Assembly (NCBI RefSeq): GCF_900113005.1
Contig: NZ_FONW01000006.1
Location: forward strand, 176,829 to 240,828
DNA length: 64,000 bases
Direction of reading: 5' to 3'
Source: Sunxiuqinia elliptica
Lineage (GTDB): Bacteria > Bacteroidota > Bacteroidia > Bacteroidales > Prolixibacteraceae
This document shows, in pieces, positions 53,776-63,172 of the stretch. Each line of letters begins with the position of its first letter. Within the stretch, counting starts at the first letter, position 1. Below the pieces are notes generated by a model. The model ran no database searches, was not told where the DNA came from, and worked only from the letters and a program-made list of their open reading frames with translations. Position numbers and translations under genes: made by a program.

Positions 53776-55389
53776 ATGGGAAGATTGAATAAAATACGTA
53801 TCGTCGGATTAACGCTATTCTTGTTTGTTGCTACGGCATTTTCCGGCGTTCAGGCACAGGATGTGCAAACCAATATGCTTAAGTATGGGCGGTTGCTGCA
53901 GTTAATTAAAAGCAACTACGTGGATACAACGAATATTGATGATTTAACAGAAAAAGCAATTGTTAAAGTACTTGCAGAGCTCGACCCGCATTCGGTTTAT
54001 ATTTCAAGAGAAGAAGTTGAGAAAATGAATGAACCCTTACAGGGAAGTTTTGAGGGAATTGGTATTTCATTTAATATTTTGAAAGATACTTTGCTTGTGG
54101 TGACAACCATCCCAGGTGGACCTTCAGAAAAAGTTGGCTTGCAGGCAGGCGATCGCATCGTTGAAGTTGATGGCGAGAATGTTGCTGGCGTTGGTCTTGA
54201 AAATAGCGACGTATTTAAAATGTTAAGAGGAGACAAAGGAACGGTTGTAAACCTGAAGGTCTTACGTAAACGTGCTGAAGGTCTGCTGGACTTTAAAATC
54301 ATCCGCGACAAAATTCCAATTCATAGTTTGGATGCATCATATATGATTAATAACGAGACCGGCTACATTAAACTGAATCGTTTTTCGGCCACAACAACAG
54401 AAGAATTTTCGGAAGCTATTACAGGTCTAAAGAAAGATACTGGTTTTAAGAATCTGGTGCTTGATTTGCGTGGCAATGGTGGGGGGTATCTAAAAGCAGC
54501 AATTGAATTGGCCGATCAATTTTTGGGAGCATTCAAAATGGTTGTTTATACTGAAGGAGAAAACAACCGCAAAAAAGAGTATAAAGCATCAGCTCTTGGT
54601 GAGTTTGAACAAGGGAAGTTGGTGGTTCTGATCAATGAAGGTTCAGCATCTGCCAGTGAAATTGTTGCTGGCGCTATTCAGGACTGGGATCGCGGTGTTG
54701 TTATTGGTCGACGTTCATTTGGAAAGGGTTTGGTACAACAACCTTATTTCTTGAATGATGGGTCAATGGTTCGTTTAACAACAGCACATTATTACACGCC
54801 GAGTGGACGTTGTATTCAAAAAGCATACGACGAAGGCGTAGAAGCCTATCGCCATGATTACCTGAAACGTTTGGAAAGTGGCGAGTTTTTTACTGAAGAC
54901 AGTGTTCATTTTGACGAAAGCCTGATGTACGAAACTTTAAATAATAAGCGAGCAGTCTATGGTGGGGGAGGTATCATGCCTGATATTTTTGTACCGATGG
55001 ACACGTCGGTTCACTATGCTTATTTTAACCAAATGGTTCGTAAAAACATCGTTTATAGTAATACTTTAAGTTATTTGGATGGAAATCGGGAAAAGTTTAC
55101 CCGGAAGTACACCGACTTTGACACGTATCAGAAATCATTTGAGATTGATGACAAGTTGATCGAAAAGATGTTTGAAGAGGCAGAGAAAGAAGAAATTGAC
55201 TATAAAGAGGGTGATAAAGAGTTTGCCAGATCATTGATAAAACGACAGGCAAAAGCTTTGATTGCTCGGGATTTGTTTGAAGTGAGTAAGTTCTATCAAA
55301 TTATCAACGAAGATAGCGATGAGGTGAAAGAGGCATTGAAGGTGCTTAATAATGCCTCAGAATACAATAACCTGTTGGTCGAAAAGTAA
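53776..55389 (+). CDS. S41 carboxyl-terminal processing peptidase with PDZ domain
   Basis: 537 residues with a signal peptide (FSGVQAQ). PDZ domain about 85-170 (GSFEGIGISFNILKDTLLVV, then GPSEKVGLQAGDRIVEVDGE). The S41 catalytic domain contains LVLDLRGNGGGYLKAAI and the Ser-Lys dyad, Ser in INEGSASASEIVAGA and Lys in RRSFGKGLVQQ. The C-terminal 150 residues are helical, as in the long C-terminal extension of Bacteroidota CtpA-type enzymes. It cleaves C-terminal tails of periplasmic or exported proteins. It ends 4 bases before pnuC and is co-transcribed with it. Confidence 0.95.
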   Translation: MGRLNKIRIVGLTLFLFVATAFSGVQAQDVQTNMLKYGRLLQLIKSNYVDTTNIDDLTEKAIVKVLAELDPHSVYISREEVEKMNEPLQGSFEGIGISFNILKDTLLVVTTIPGGPSEKVGLQAGDRIVEVDGENVAGVGLENSDVFKMLRGDKGTVVNLKVLRKRAEGLLDFKIIRDKIPIHSLDASYMINNETGYIKLNRFSATTTEEFSEAITGLKKDTGFKNLVLDLRGNGGGYLKAAIELADQFLGAFKMVVYTEGENNRKKEYKASALGEFEQGKLVVLINEGSASASEIVAGAIQDWDRGVVIGRRSFGKGLVQQPYFLNDGSMVRLTTAHYYTPSGRCIQKAYDEGVEAYRHDYLKRLESGEFFTEDSVHFDESLMYETLNNKRAVYGGGGIMPDIFVPMDTSVHYAYFNQMVRKNIVYSNTLSYLDGNREKFTRKYTDFDTYQKSFEIDDKLIEKMFEEAEKEEIDYKEGDKEFARSLIKRQAKALIARDLFEVSKFYQIINEDSDEVKEALKVLNNASEYNNLLVEK

Positions 55390-55393
55390 GCTG

Positions 55394-55990
55394 ATGACAG
55401 ATTCTATTATCTTTTGGCTTTCGGTCAATTACATTGAGTTGATTGGAGCTATTCTTGGTTTTGTTTACATTTTTTTATCCATTCGTCAGCATATTTTTAC
55501 TTGGCCGGTAGGATTGATTACTTCGGCTCTGTATGTCTACGTTTTCTTGGTTTCCAAGTTCTATGCAGATATGCTACTGCAGGTCTACTATGTTGTGGTA
55601 AGCATTTACGGTTGGTATCACTGGCTTAAGGGAAACCCGAAAGCAGAGCAACAGCTGAAAGTTAGCCGCACTCCGCGTAAGTTGTATTTGCCTTTGTTGG
55701 GGGTTAGCTTGACGCTTTTCCTCTTGTTTTTATTTGGATTAAAGTATTATACCGATTCTCCGGTGCCTTTCGGCGATTCGTTGACCACTGCTTTAAGCAT
55801 TGTTGCGACATGGATGCTTGCCCGAAAATACCTGGAACATTGGCTTATCTGGATTTTTGTCGACTTCTTTTCCGCATTTTTATATGGATTCAAAGGTTTG
55901 TGGCCAACCGTTATTTTATTCTTGGTTTATACGGTTATGGCAGCCTTGGGATATCGAAGTTGGAAGAATGATTTAAAGAATGCAGGATGA
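55394..55990 (+). CDS. pnuC: PnuC-type nicotinamide riboside transporter
   Basis: 198 residues from the Met at 55394. Seven hydrophobic segments; the PnuC signatures TWPVGLITSALYVYVF (the substrate-contacting WPxGxxxx-Y block) and VYYVVVSIYGWYHWLKG are present. It takes up nicotinamide riboside by facilitated diffusion, held in the cell by phosphorylation. The next gene overlaps it by 4 bases and encodes the matching kinase. The frame runs 14 codons further upstream inside the S41 gene, but no signal supports an earlier start. Confidence 0.93.
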   Translation: MTDSIIFWLSVNYIELIGAILGFVYIFLSIRQHIFTWPVGLITSALYVYVFLVSKFYADMLLQVYYVVVSIYGWYHWLKGNPKAEQQLKVSRTPRKLYLPLLGVSLTLFLLFLFGLKYYTDSPVPFGDSLTTALSIVATWMLARKYLEHWLIWIFVDFFSAFLYGFKGLWPTVILFLVYTVMAALGYRSWKNDLKNAG

Positions 55991-56514
55991 AAAGACCATT
56001 TCGAATTGCAATAACAGGACCTGAATCGACAGCCAAAAGTACTTTGGCACACGAATTAGCTGAACATTTCAAAGGGATTTTCTATCCAGAGTATGCCAGG
56101 CAGTATCTGGAATCCCATTCTGCAGAATATACTTACGAGGATGTTGAAGCTATAACCAAAAAGCAAATTGAGCAATATCATGAGGCTGGAAACAGTAATG
56201 CCTCATTTGTTTTTTTTGATACTTGGTTGATTATTGCAAAGATTTGGTTTCAGTGGGTGTATCGACGCGAACCGGACTGGCTGGAAGATCAAATTGACGA
56301 ATTGCCAATCGATTTGTATTTGTTGTGTTTGCCAGATATTCCTTGGGAACCTGATCCTTTGCGTGAAAATGGAGGAGAGGAGCGGCTGCATTTGTTTGGG
56401 GTTTATAAAGAAGAATTGATCGCTCGAAATCAACGTTTTGTTGAAATTGGAGGTTTAGGAAATGAGCGGACTAGAAATGCTATTCGAGCGGTTCAGTCGT
56501 GCTTGAAGTCCTGA
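55987..56514 (+). CDS. NadR-type ribosylnicotinamide kinase/AAA ATPase
   Basis: 175 residues, overlapping pnuC by 4 bases (ATGA). Walker A at residues 11-19, GPESTAKST, and the following EYARQYLESHS is the signature of the C-terminal kinase domain of NadR. A further NadR feature is FVFFDTWLIIAKIWFQ. No adenylyltransferase domain is present, so it supplies only the kinase step, making nicotinamide mononucleotide from the riboside imported by PnuC. The gene pair is therefore an NAD salvage unit. It ends near residue 170, shorter than the full-length NadR of enterobacteria. Confidence 0.9.
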   Translation: MKRPFRIAITGPESTAKSTLAHELAEHFKGIFYPEYARQYLESHSAEYTYEDVEAITKKQIEQYHEAGNSNASFVFFDTWLIIAKIWFQWVYRREPDWLEDQIDELPIDLYLLCLPDIPWEPDPLRENGGEERLHLFGVYKEELIARNQRFVEIGGLGNERTRNAIRAVQSCLKS

Positions 56515-56574
56515 TTTATATCAGTTTTTTCCTTGTTTTTCAGTAATAAAAAGAGGACTTTTGTTATAACAGAT

Positions 56575-56700
56575 TGTTAGATTTTCAGGAACTTGAAAAT
56601 TGAAACTTACAACTTTGAATTCCGGTTTTGGGCTTTAGGTTCAACCTTGTTTGAAGGTCAGAACATCCGGAAATCTAATGTTTATAGTCTAATATCTAAT
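56575..56700 (+). repeat. TCTAA-rich intergenic tract before cysK
   Basis: Words TTGTTAGATTTTCAGG, GGAAATCTAATG and TAGTCTAATATCTAATAA lead directly into the cysK start codon at 56703. Longest of the TCTAA tracts. Confidence 0.5.
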
Positions 56701-56702
56701 AA

Positions 56703-57641
56703 ATGAAGATAGCTAATAACATTACAGAACTGATTGGAAGAACTCCAATGGTTGAACTTCATAAGTTGACCAGCGGTTGTGGAGCGCGTGTTTTTGCGAA
56801 ACTGGAATCTCAAAATCCCGGAGGATCAGTAAAAGATCGACTGGCTTTAGCAATGATTGAAGCTGCCGAGAGAGAAAAAAAACTTGGGAAGGATACGACA
56901 ATTATTGAACCGACGAGTGGGAATACTGGAATTGGATTGGCCATGGTTTGTGCGGTTAAGGGTTACAAACTAAAAATAGTAATGCCGGAGAGTGTTTCTG
57001 TTGAACGACGTTTGGTATTGAAGGCTTACGGTGCGGAGTTGGTGCTTACTGCTGCTAAAGGTGGCATGCGTGAGGCGATTGAAACAGCAGAGCATTTAGC
57101 GCACGAAATCGGAGATGTGTTTATTCCAATGCAGTTTTCAAATGAAGCAAACGCGGAGATGCATCGGAGGACAACAGCCGAGGAGATATGGGCAGATACA
57201 GAGGGTGAAGTCGATATTTTTGTGGCAGGAGCTGGTACTGGAGGCACAATTACCGGAGTTTCTGAAAGATTGAAAGAAAGGAAGCCTGCCTTGCAGAGTG
57301 TTGTTGTAGAACCCAAAACATCAGCCATTTTATCTGGCAAAGCGGCCGGTTCGCATAAAATTCAAGGAATAGGACCTGGCTTCATTCCGGAAGTATTAAA
57401 TACGGATTGTTACAATGAGGTTTTCCCTGTCGCTGATCACGATGCCTTTGATACAGCGCGGAAGCTAGCTTTAGAAGAAGGTATATTTTGTGGGATTTCT
57501 TCAGGTGCTAATGTTTTTGCAGCGCTCGAAATTGCTCGCAGAGGAGAGAACAAAGGCAAGAACATTGTTGTCATTATATGTGATACCGGTGAAAGGTACT
57601 TAAGTACAACACTATTTAATCAAGAAAATAATGGAATCTGA
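56703..57641 (+). CDS. cysK: Cysteine synthase A (O-acetylserine sulfhydrylase)
   Basis: 312 residues. The PLP lysine is K44 in PGGSVKDRLAL, the phosphate loop is EPTSGNTGIGLA, and GAGTGGTITG binds the cofactor phosphate. The C-terminal FCGISSGANVFAAL is typical of the family. It makes cysteine from O-acetylserine and sulfide. The next gene, encoding serine acetyltransferase, begins 11 bases before its end, consistent with the cysteine synthase complex of the two enzymes. Confidence 0.97.
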   Translation: MKIANNITELIGRTPMVELHKLTSGCGARVFAKLESQNPGGSVKDRLALAMIEAAEREKKLGKDTTIIEPTSGNTGIGLAMVCAVKGYKLKIVMPESVSVERRLVLKAYGAELVLTAAKGGMREAIETAEHLAHEIGDVFIPMQFSNEANAEMHRRTTAEEIWADTEGEVDIFVAGAGTGGTITGVSERLKERKPALQSVVVEPKTSAILSGKAAGSHKIQGIGPGFIPEVLNTDCYNEVFPVADHDAFDTARKLALEEGIFCGISSGANVFAALEIARRGENKGKNIVVIICDTGERYLSTTLFNQENNGI

Positions 57642-58560
57642 TTTAAAGATATTGGATCTAATAAACAAAACCGTCGAACAACTTTCTGATCGAGATAGTT
57701 ACGATTTGGTTTGTCATGAGCATCGTTTGGGAGAACCACTTCCTTCAACTCAAAAATTAGCCAAAATAGTGAACATGATTCGGGAGATCATTTTCCCGGG
57801 CTATTTTGGAGATACAAGCTTGCGATCGAATACGATTAAGCACTACATGGGCGTGTATGTTGACGAGCTTTTCGAATTGCTTTCGGAGCAGATTTTTGCG
57901 GGCCTTTGCTTTACATGCGAAAATCCGGAAATGGTCGATATGCAAGAACGCCGAGTTCATGCTCAGGGGATTGCAGGTGAGTTTATTTCACATCTTCCAG
58001 AGATTAGACGGAAATTGGTTGGCGATGTTGAAACAGCCTTCGTTGGAGATCCAGCAGCAAAGAGCCAAAGCGAAGTCATTTTTTGTTATCCAGCTATTCG
58101 TGCTATTTCAAATTACCGGATTGCGAATCAGCTTTTGAAGTTGGATGTCCCATTAATTCCACGTATTATAACCGAAATGGCACATTCAGAAACAGGTATT
58201 GATATTCATCCTCGTGCAGAGATTGGTGAAATGTTTACTATTGATCATGGTACGGGTGTGGTAATCGGATCTACTTGTATCATTGGGAATAATGTCAAGC
58301 TTTACCAGGGAGTTACTTTAGGAGCGAAGAGTTTTCCTTTGGATGAAGATGGAAATCCAATAAAAGGTGTGCCTCGTCATCCAATTGTGGAGGATAATGT
58401 AATTATTTATGCCCAGGCAACGATTCTTGGACGTATTACAGTTGGGCGAAATTCGATAATAGGAGGTAACGTATGGGTAACCAACGATGTGGCTCCTGAT
58501 TCTAAGATTGTTCAGTTTAAAGCCCGTGAAGCTTCATTTAGTGATGGAGCAGGGATTTAG
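57631..58560 (+). CDS. cysE: Serine O-acetyltransferase
   Basis: 309 residues starting inside the cysK 3' end. The helical N-terminal domain (about 1-155) is followed by the left-handed beta-helix with hexapeptide repeats, recognisable in DIHPRAEIGEMFTIDHGTGV, VIGSTCIIGNNVKLYQGVTL and the ending ILGRITVGRNSIIGGNVWVT. The catalytic His-Asp pair lies in IDHGTGVV. The usual C-terminal Ile that inserts into CysK is present (DGAGI). It makes O-acetylserine, the substrate of CysK. Confidence 0.95.
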   Translation: MESDLKILDLINKTVEQLSDRDSYDLVCHEHRLGEPLPSTQKLAKIVNMIREIIFPGYFGDTSLRSNTIKHYMGVYVDELFELLSEQIFAGLCFTCENPEMVDMQERRVHAQGIAGEFISHLPEIRRKLVGDVETAFVGDPAAKSQSEVIFCYPAIRAISNYRIANQLLKLDVPLIPRIITEMAHSETGIDIHPRAEIGEMFTIDHGTGVVIGSTCIIGNNVKLYQGVTLGAKSFPLDEDGNPIKGVPRHPIVEDNVIIYAQATILGRITVGRNSIIGGNVWVTNDVAPDSKIVQFKAREASFSDGAGI

Positions 58561-58571
58561 AAATTTAATTC

Positions 58572-59711
58572 ATGTATAAAAAATTTCAATTTGTTGCTAC
58601 AACCTATGCTGGTTTAGAGCAGGTTTTGGCAGAAGAGCTTATTGACCTTGGGGCTGATGAGGTAGAGGAAGCTCGTCGTTCTGTTTATTTCTCCGGTTCT
58701 TTGGAGTTGATGTATAAAGCAAACTATTCTTTGCGAACAGCTTTGAAGATATTAATGCCGCTGAGAACATTTCGGATAAAACGTGTCGATGATTTATATC
58801 ACCAGGCAGGCAAGATTCGGTGGGAAGATTTTTTTGACTCAAGACAGACATTTGCGGTCCAAAGCAAAGTGTTTAGCGACTTATTTCGAAATTCAATGTT
58901 TGCATCATTAAAAGTGAAGGATGCAATTGTTGATCGTTTTCGACGAGTAGAGTCTAGACGGCCTTCAGTGAATATTAATCGACCTGACATTCTGGTTAAT
59001 TTGCATGTGGCAAATGATCAGTGTACTATTTCTTTGGATAGTAGCGGTGAGTCCCTGCATAAACGAGGATATCGTTCTGGTGTCCATGAAGCACCGATTA
59101 GTGAAGTCTTGGCAGCGGGAATGATAAAGCTATCAGGATGGAGTGGTAGTGACTCATTAACAGATCCGATGTGTGGTTCGGGCACCATTGTTATTGAAGC
59201 AGCAATGATCGCAAAAAATATTTTACCTGGAGAGTTTGGACGTAAGTATAGTTTTCAAAATTGGAAGGGCTTTGAAAAAGAGGCGTTTATTCAAGTAAAA
59301 AACCAGAAAGAACATAAAAATCCTGATATTAGAATATATGGGTCAGACATCTCCCGTGAGAATATCGACTTAGCGTATAAAAATGCCGAAAAGGCTAATG
59401 TTTCGGATATTGTTCAGCTAGATATCGCTGATTTTCGCACATTAGAAAAGAGATCAGATTCTTCTTTCCTTTTGTTTAACCCTCCTTATGGTGAGCGAAT
59501 AAAAACCGGAGATCAAGCATTTTACTCGATGATAGGAGAGCGCTTAAAACATCATTATCCTGAGACCACTGTTTGGGTAATTAGTACGAACGAATGTTTA
59601 AAATCAATTGGCTTAAAGCCTGAATTTAAAATCCCATTATTTAATGGTTCGCTGGCTTGCAGCTTCAGAGAATATAAACTATATAAAGGGTCAAGAAAAA
59701 CTAATAAATAA
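58572..59711 (+). CDS. THUMP-domain 23S rRNA guanine-N2 methyltransferase (RlmL N-terminal type)
   Basis: 379 residues. The ferredoxin-like/THUMP region (about 1-160: FVATTYAGLEQVLAEELIDL, then VNLHVANDQCTISLDSSGE) precedes the class I methyltransferase with the SAM loop DPMCGSGTIVIEAAMIAKN and the N-P-P-Y catalytic motif in FNPPYGERI. This is the layout of the RlmL/YcbY N-terminal half, which methylates G2445 of 23S rRNA in E. coli; here the second (RlmK) half is missing, as is common in Bacteroidota. It follows cysE by 11 bases. Confidence 0.9.
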   Translation: MYKKFQFVATTYAGLEQVLAEELIDLGADEVEEARRSVYFSGSLELMYKANYSLRTALKILMPLRTFRIKRVDDLYHQAGKIRWEDFFDSRQTFAVQSKVFSDLFRNSMFASLKVKDAIVDRFRRVESRRPSVNINRPDILVNLHVANDQCTISLDSSGESLHKRGYRSGVHEAPISEVLAAGMIKLSGWSGSDSLTDPMCGSGTIVIEAAMIAKNILPGEFGRKYSFQNWKGFEKEAFIQVKNQKEHKNPDIRIYGSDISRENIDLAYKNAEKANVSDIVQLDIADFRTLEKRSDSSFLLFNPPYGERIKTGDQAFYSMIGERLKHHYPETTVWVISTNECLKSIGLKPEFKIPLFNGSLACSFREYKLYKGSRKTNK

Positions 59712-59896
59712 TATTGCTTAAATTATCGTAAGTTATTTTTACTCACTTTTTGCCTACAGAAAATCTAATTTTAAGAACGCTGCTCAAAGAACGATTGAAA
59801 ATGATAAAAAGACACAGTGATTCTAAAATCCCTATTCTATAGGTCTTTTCAAGCGTATGAGTAATAAAATATCTTTTAAGGTAATTTAAATAATGA

Positions 59897-60028
59897 TTAG
59901 TCGAAGTCTTCAACGATCAAGTCAAGATCACGACCGCGGCCACCTTTTACTTCGTTTAATTCTTCTTTTGTTAATATTTCGAATGAATCAAAAATGTTGT
60001 TTTCGTTGTTAGCAAATAAAGTTTTCAT
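59897..60028 (-). CDS. 43-residue GG-motif leader/precursor peptide
   Basis: ATG (60028) to TAA (59897). The N-terminal 28 residues are charged and helical with no signal sequence, and end EELNEVKGG (GG at residues 29-30), preceded by EILTK. L-x-x-E-E-L-x-x-V/I-x-GG is the leader layout of double-glycine bacteriocin- and RiPP-like precursors, including the short natural-product precursors of Bacteroidota. The tail after GG is RGRDLDLIVEDFD: acidic and without Cys, Ser or Thr, so not a lanthipeptide or disulfide product. The start is supported by TTAAAAGTA just before the ATG. Its start codon is about 95 bases from that of the divergent TPR-CHAT gene. No peptidase-containing ABC transporter or radical-SAM partner was seen in this window. 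Its function is unknown. Confidence 0.7.
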   Translation of the reverse strand: MKTLFANNENNIFDSFEILTKEELNEVKGGRGRDLDLIVEDFD

Positions 60029-60123
60029 TACTTTTAAGTTTTAATGGTTAATACTTTTAATTCCTTAATTATCCTTTGTTCGCTTCTTTATTCTGCTTAA
60101 GGAAAAAAGGTAACCCCTAGTGA

Positions 60124-63021
60124 GTGAAAAAAATGAGAAAAAAAATAATGACTAAGTTTAAGTCTTTGTTGTATAGGGTTTTATTTGGAGGATTTTTTTT
60201 TCTTTTTTCTCAAGTATTTTGCTTTGCAAGCAGCGTAAATAATGATAGCCTAGCTGTAGTGCATTACTATCGAACGGGGATTTCTCAGTTTAAAATAGGT
60301 GATTTTGAAGGTGCAGTAGAGCAATATAAGAATGCGATTGAGTTAGGAGAGAATATCTTTGGGTGTTACAGTCGGAAGTTGTTTTCATCTTCAGTGAATC
60401 TTGGAATTGCATATAAGAATCTTGGAGAATATGATGAAGCTGTAAGTGTATACTTAGAGGCGGAGAGAATAGTAAAGGAGAATTTTGGAATTGATAATCC
60501 TCGTCTGAGTTTTGTTTATGGGAACTTGGGGAATATCTATAAGTTAAAAGGTGATTACGTTAAAAGCTTCGAGTATCAGCAAGCTGCATTAAGAGCCTTT
60601 TTAGTAGCTCCTGATAAGTATGATTCCCAAATTAGTATAACACGTTCCAATATTGCAGAAGCTTTATATTTGTTAGGTGACTATGAAGAGGCTATCCTAA
60701 GTGCTTTTGATGCACTGGAAGATAGTAATGACAATATTAAGTCTTTCTTATATAGTCTTATAGCTAGAATTTACTTTCAACAGAGTAATTATCCGGAAAC
60801 CAGAAAATATTATCAGGAGTCGTTGTCGATTCTAACACAGGCTTATGGCGCTGATTCATATGACTTGGGGTTAGAGTATATCAATTATTCTCAACTTCTT
60901 TTAAAGATTGGAGACTACGATGAAGCCTATCGTTACACGGAGTTAGCAGAGGATATTATCGTTAAGTATTTTACGAAAAAGAGTTTGCAGTATAGCGATA
61001 TTATGCTCAACTATGCCAATTATTATTTGGGGCGAAGTTCTGAGGCGAGTGAGTTAACTGACTTTTATGAAAAGCGGAAGGCGGATTTGAAAAAGGCTTT
61101 AGGCTATTATCAAGAGGCTTTGATTGCAGGAAGTGACGTCTTCTCATCGGTTGCTTTTAACGATAATCCAAAACCAGGAGAGGAGATTTCTGAGATTCAG
61201 ATGCTGGAAGTAATTAATCAGAAAGCTGGTTGTTTAGAAGCACTGGCTGATTTATACTTATCGGGTCAGGATAAGGGCAATGCAAAGGAAAGCTTCGAAT
61301 TGGCTTTAAGTACAACGGAGCGTGCAACAGAGCTTATTCATCAAATAAGAACAGGGTATGTGTCAGAAGAAAGTCAGTTTTTTCTATCTGAAAATCAGGA
61401 GTCTACTTTTATTAGAGCGGTTGGGGTTTGCTACAAGCTGTATGATTTGACGAATGAATTTCAGTTTGCGGAAAAAGGGTTCAGTTTTGCGGAGAAGAGT
61501 AAGTCCGCAAGTTTTCTTGCTTCGGTAAAAGATTCCAGAGCCAAGAAATTTGGAGGTATACCAGATAGTCTCTTAAAACGAGAAGACTATCTCAAAACTA
61601 ATATATCGAATTATAAGGAGATGCTTTTTGAAGAGAATCAAAATGAAGATCCTGATTCTGCTCGGATTGAACTATTCAATTCAAAAGTATTCCAACTGAG
61701 TGAGCAATATGAACAGTTAGTAAAAGTTTTTGAAGAATCCTTTCCTAATTATTACGCTTTTAAGTATGAAAATAAGGTCGTCGGAGTTGATCAGATTCAG
61801 GAGCGGATTAGTGATCGGACCGCTGTTATCGAGTACTTAATAGAAGAGCCAACTGCCCAAAAATCCAATGGACAAGTCTTTAAGTTTGTCATTACTCCAG
61901 ATGAGCTTCATTTCTCTAAAGAGGTTGTCGATTCTACTTTTGTAGGAAATATTGAGTCTGTTTATCAGTTTCTTACAAGTTCGAAGTATCTTTTTACTGG
62001 CAAGGGAGAATATCGGAAATATGCACTTGCCGCTCACGAACTGTATAATGTGTTATTGAGTGACGAGAAACAGGTTTTGGAGGATAAAGATTTGGTGGTC
62101 ATCCCAGATGATAAACTCGCTTATCTTCCATTTGATGCCTTGCTTTCTGCGCCCCCTGATACAACAACCATGAATTTTAGAACTTTACCCTATTTGGTAA
62201 AGGACTATTCTATTAGTTATACTTATTCTGCGACATTGCTTTACGATTATTTTAACAAGGAGAAGGTTGCCAAACATGATTTATTGGCTTTTGCACCTAG
62301 TTACGAAGGGGACGATCGGGACTACACTGCAAATGCAGAATACCGCGGAGGGTTGTTGCCGCTTCCAGCTGTCAATAAAGAAGTGGATTTTATTCACGGT
62401 TACGTTAATGGTGATGTTTTTAAGGATTCTTTGGCGCAGGAGTTTCGGTTTAAAGAATTAGCATCAGACTATGATATTTTGCACTTGGCAATGCATACAA
62501 TCATCAATGACACGCTACCAATGTACTCTAAATTGGCCTTTTCTAAGCCGTATGGAGCTCAACTGGACGACGGCTGGCTGAATACCAATGAAATCTATTC
62601 GATGGATTTAAATGCACGTATGGCTGTTTTAAGTGCCTGTAATACGGGAAGTGGAAAGTTGCAAAAAGGAGAAGGTGTAATGAGCTTAGCGCGCGGGTTC
62701 CTGTATGCTGGATGTCCGTCTATTGTAATGACGTTATGGGAAGTAGAGGATGAATCTGGGGCGCATATCATGAAAGACTTTTATAAATTTCTATCCAAGG
62801 GAAAAAGTAAACATGAGGCGCTACGTTCAGCCAAGTTGGCTCATATTGCTAATGCTGATCCTCTGAAAGCCCATCCGCATTATTGGCTTGGTTATGTTGT
62901 CGTTGGAAATTCAGATCCTCTTTACAAAGGGAAAGATATTTATTTTATTCTGATCATTTTCGGTGTTGTCGTACTTCTGTTTGTTGATCAGTTATACCGC
63001 AAGCGAAAAGCCCGGGATTAA
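60124..63021 (+). CDS. Secreted TPR-CHAT (caspase-like) protein
   Basis: About 965 residues from GTG 60124; ATG at 60133 or 60148 are equally possible starts. Signal sequence (LFGGFFFLFSQVFCFAS), at least six TPR motifs from about residue 45 to 430 (for example AVEQYKNAIELGE, SVNLGIAYKNLGEYDEAVSV, SFVYGNLGNIYKLKGDYVKS), a coiled-coil stretch about 470-540 and the CHAT domain about 640-930. The catalytic pair is intact: H791 in DILHLAMHT and C839 in AVLSACNTGSGKLQKGEG. A transmembrane segment (about 938-957, IYFILIIFGVVVLLFV) with a basic tail ends the protein, so the protease faces the periplasm. CHAT proteases cut a partner after activation, as in the TPR-CHAT proteases. The divergent GG peptide is the most obvious candidate partner. 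Confidence 0.88.
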   Translation: MKKMRKKIMTKFKSLLYRVLFGGFFFLFSQVFCFASSVNNDSLAVVHYYRTGISQFKIGDFEGAVEQYKNAIELGENIFGCYSRKLFSSSVNLGIAYKNLGEYDEAVSVYLEAERIVKENFGIDNPRLSFVYGNLGNIYKLKGDYVKSFEYQQAALRAFLVAPDKYDSQISITRSNIAEALYLLGDYEEAILSAFDALEDSNDNIKSFLYSLIARIYFQQSNYPETRKYYQESLSILTQAYGADSYDLGLEYINYSQLLLKIGDYDEAYRYTELAEDIIVKYFTKKSLQYSDIMLNYANYYLGRSSEASELTDFYEKRKADLKKALGYYQEALIAGSDVFSSVAFNDNPKPGEEISEIQMLEVINQKAGCLEALADLYLSGQDKGNAKESFELALSTTERATELIHQIRTGYVSEESQFFLSENQESTFIRAVGVCYKLYDLTNEFQFAEKGFSFAEKSKSASFLASVKDSRAKKFGGIPDSLLKREDYLKTNISNYKEMLFEENQNEDPDSARIELFNSKVFQLSEQYEQLVKVFEESFPNYYAFKYENKVVGVDQIQERISDRTAVIEYLIEEPTAQKSNGQVFKFVITPDELHFSKEVVDSTFVGNIESVYQFLTSSKYLFTGKGEYRKYALAAHELYNVLLSDEKQVLEDKDLVVIPDDKLAYLPFDALLSAPPDTTTMNFRTLPYLVKDYSISYTYSATLLYDYFNKEKVAKHDLLAFAPSYEGDDRDYTANAEYRGGLLPLPAVNKEVDFIHGYVNGDVFKDSLAQEFRFKELASDYDILHLAMHTIINDTLPMYSKLAFSKPYGAQLDDGWLNTNEIYSMDLNARMAVLSACNTGSGKLQKGEGVMSLARGFLYAGCPSIVMTLWEVEDESGAHIMKDFYKFLSKGKSKHEALRSAKLAHIANADPLKAHPHYWLGYVVVGNSDPLYKGKDIYFILIIFGVVVLLFVDQLYRKRKARD

Positions 63022-63037
63022 GCACCCCGAGCTTTTC
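63005..63037 (+). terminator. Terminator at the end of the TPR-CHAT gene
   Basis: GAAAAGCCCGGG pairs with CCCGAGCTTTTC (one mismatch), overlapping the stop codon. The stem lacks a long T run, so strength is uncertain. Confidence 0.55.
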
Positions 63038-63172
63038 TAACCATTTATTTAAAAGACACTCTATTTGCGTAAAAAGGTATTCTTAAAGTAATTTTTTGAA
63101 CAGGATAAGGATAAAAGGAACTTAGGAACTTAAATTAAGAATACCACAGAAAGTAATGAACGTTTGAACTTT

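Noticed and set aside
59712..59896. Search for further small peptides downstream of the GG peptide
   Set aside because: No second GG motif or supported start was found; only AT-rich sequence and a short TATAGAATAGG-type repeat.
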